Shown piece after piece: positions 6,402 to 6,987 of a stretch of 6,987 nt of DNA. The notes under the pieces were generated by a model. The model was given only the letters and a program-made list of their open reading frames with translations, made no database searches and had not been told where the DNA came from. Numbering within the stretch: position 1 is the first letter of the stretch; each line of letters opens with the position of its first letter. Source of the DNA: an uncultured Parvularculaceae bacterium (lineage in GTDB: Bacteria; Pseudomonadota; Alphaproteobacteria; Caulobacterales; Parvularculaceae); assembly GCA_947259815.1 (NCBI GenBank), contig CAMYNO010000280.1, positions 1 to 6,987 on the forward strand, read 5' to 3'. The translations under genes and the position numbers were made by a program.

Positions 6402-6487
6402 CCTTATCCTGAGGGAAATTTTTTCCTTCGCCCTTCGAGACAAGCCTTCGGCTCCCTCAGGATGAAGGTAAAATTTCGTCTCGAAGG
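6402..6487. repeat. Nested REP-like palindromic repeat
   Basis: A unit running from CCTTCGAGAC (6432-6441) to CCCTCAGGATGAAGG (6454-6468), with a small AGCC/GGCT hairpin in its centre (6443-6453), is flanked by inverted copies of its own halves. CCTTATCCTGAGGGA at 6402-6416 mirrors the right half, with one bulged base. GTCTCGAAGG at 6478-6487 mirrors the left half perfectly. AT-rich stretches GAAATTTTTTCC and GGTAAAATTTC separate the parts and are also roughly inverted. The CCTTCGAGAC...CCTCAGGATGA form is a familiar intergenic repeat in alphaproteobacteria. No coding sequence overlaps it. Confidence 0.75.
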
Positions 6488-6693
6488 ATGGATAGCGTGG
6501 ATTGGCCCATAATTCATGCGGGTTTTCGTCAGATCCATTGAGGGGACGCGCCGCCCGCTTTGTCATATGCGCGGGGACGCATGGCGGTTCTGGGCGAGGG
6601 GTTTCGATGTTCAGTGCTGTTGCGCCTCCATTGTCAGGAGACGTCTGTGCTCGCCGCCGATCCGGCGAGGCGCAATCACAAAGGAACGCTCTT
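6488..6693 (+). other. Non-coding upstream region and leader of the small lipoprotein gene
   Basis: About 200 nt with no recognisable gene; short open frames here give arginine- and cysteine-rich products with no familiar features. It should hold the promoter of the following lipoprotein gene, but I see no convincing -35/-10 pair. Close to the start codon two mutually exclusive stems are possible. TTGCGCCTC (6620-6628) can pair with GAGGCGCAA (6667-6675), or CTCGCCG (6650-6656) with CGGCGAG (6663-6669). Both end just before the ribosome-binding site AAAGGAA (6680-6686). Confidence 0.4.
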
Positions 6694-6987
6694 ATGCCAC
6701 GCTGTGCAAACCTACTTTCCGCCGCTTTGTTTTCAGTCTCGTTCGCTCTGCTCGGCGGCTGCGCGACTGACGCCGGCACGCAGGCCGCAACGGCTTCTGC
6801 GGCGCCCGAAGACACAGGGCAGAAAACCGCCATTGCGTCTGAAAAACCTTCCGCCGACAAAAGCAGCGAGAAAGTCTGTAAGCGGATAAAGTCGACCGGC
6901 TCGAATTTCTCCCGCAAAAAATGCCAGACCGCCGAAGAGTGGGAAGCCGAAGCCAGGGCCGCCCGCGACGCTTATGACGATCTCGAC
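6694..6987 (+). CDS. Small lipoprotein with a two-cysteine motif (partial, runs off right edge)
   Basis: There are 98 codons with no stop before the window ends. The signal peptide MPRCANLLSAALFSVSFALLGGC carries a lipobox L20-G-G-C23, so the protein is predicted to be lipidated at C23 and membrane-anchored. A low-complexity alanine/threonine/lysine linker (24-60) follows. Next comes a compact motif, VCKRIKSTGSNFSRKKC (61-77, cysteines 62 and 77), leading into TAEEWEAEARAARDAY. This C-x14-C element followed by an EW-containing helix resembles short secreted proteins common in alphaproteobacteria; I know no function for it. The cysteine pair could form a disulfide in the periplasm. ATG 6694 is preceded by a good ribosome-binding site, AAAGGAA, about 7 nt away. 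It is separated from the preceding operon by a terminator-like hairpin and repeats, so it probably has its own promoter. Confidence 0.85.
   Translation, partial: MPRCANLLSAALFSVSFALLGGCATDAGTQAATASAAPEDTGQKTAIASEKPSADKSSEKVCKRIKSTGSNFSRKKCQTAEEWEAEARAARDAYDDLD

Noticed and set aside
6516..6770. Plus-strand frame of 84 codons upstream of the lipoprotein
   Set aside because: Arginine/cysteine-rich chance-like product, no ribosome-binding site, and it overlaps the lipoprotein start in another frame.
6387..6917. Minus-strand frame of 176 codons across the repeats and the lipoprotein gene
   Set aside because: It runs through the REP-like repeat and antisense to a lipoprotein gene with a strong ribosome-binding site and lipobox; no domain is recognisable.

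Overview
The window is ordinary-looking GC-rich bacterial chromosome. Several features point to an alphaproteobacterium. The lipoprotein/leucyl-tRNA synthetase gene pair belongs to that class, as does the DUF3576 lipoprotein itself. The response regulator resembles the alphaproteobacterial CenR-type OmpR regulators, and the small dispersed palindromic repeats are of the kind common in that class. I cannot name the genus.

Layout. (1) Positions 1-2108, minus strand: a DUF3576 lipoprotein gene, a 265-nt gap holding a pair of head-to-head palindromes, then the 5' two-fifths to one-half of leuS, which runs off the left edge. (2) Positions 2109-2507: a 399-nt spacer between divergent genes, with no convincing gene and at most a weak promoter. 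(3) Positions 2508-3807, plus strand: an outer-membrane porin followed by a strong intrinsic terminator. (4) Positions 3824-5136: a divergent pair made of a ThiE/TenI-like gene (minus) and a yggS-type PLP-homeostasis gene (plus). Their 5' ends overlap or share a base, and yggS must use a TTG start. (5) Positions 5250-6302, plus strand: a two-gene operon of an OmpR-family response regulator and an ArsC/Spx-family gene. The ArsC frame is cut by an in-frame TAA 29 codons before its natural end. (6) Positions 6297-6693: a long hairpin, a nested REP-like repeat and a GC-rich leader. (7) Positions 6694-6987: the start of a small lipoprotein gene running off the right edge.

The genes are mostly housekeeping or envelope functions: translation, outer-membrane permeability, cofactor homeostasis and signalling. 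I see no CRISPR array, transposase, phage gene, tRNA, rRNA or obvious defence system. The points most worth a second look are the interrupted arsC frame, the overlapping divergent starts of the ThiE-like and yggS genes, the ThiE-like protein's missing substrate-binding signature, and the nested palindromic repeats. I found no clear evidence of a wholly new biological system.
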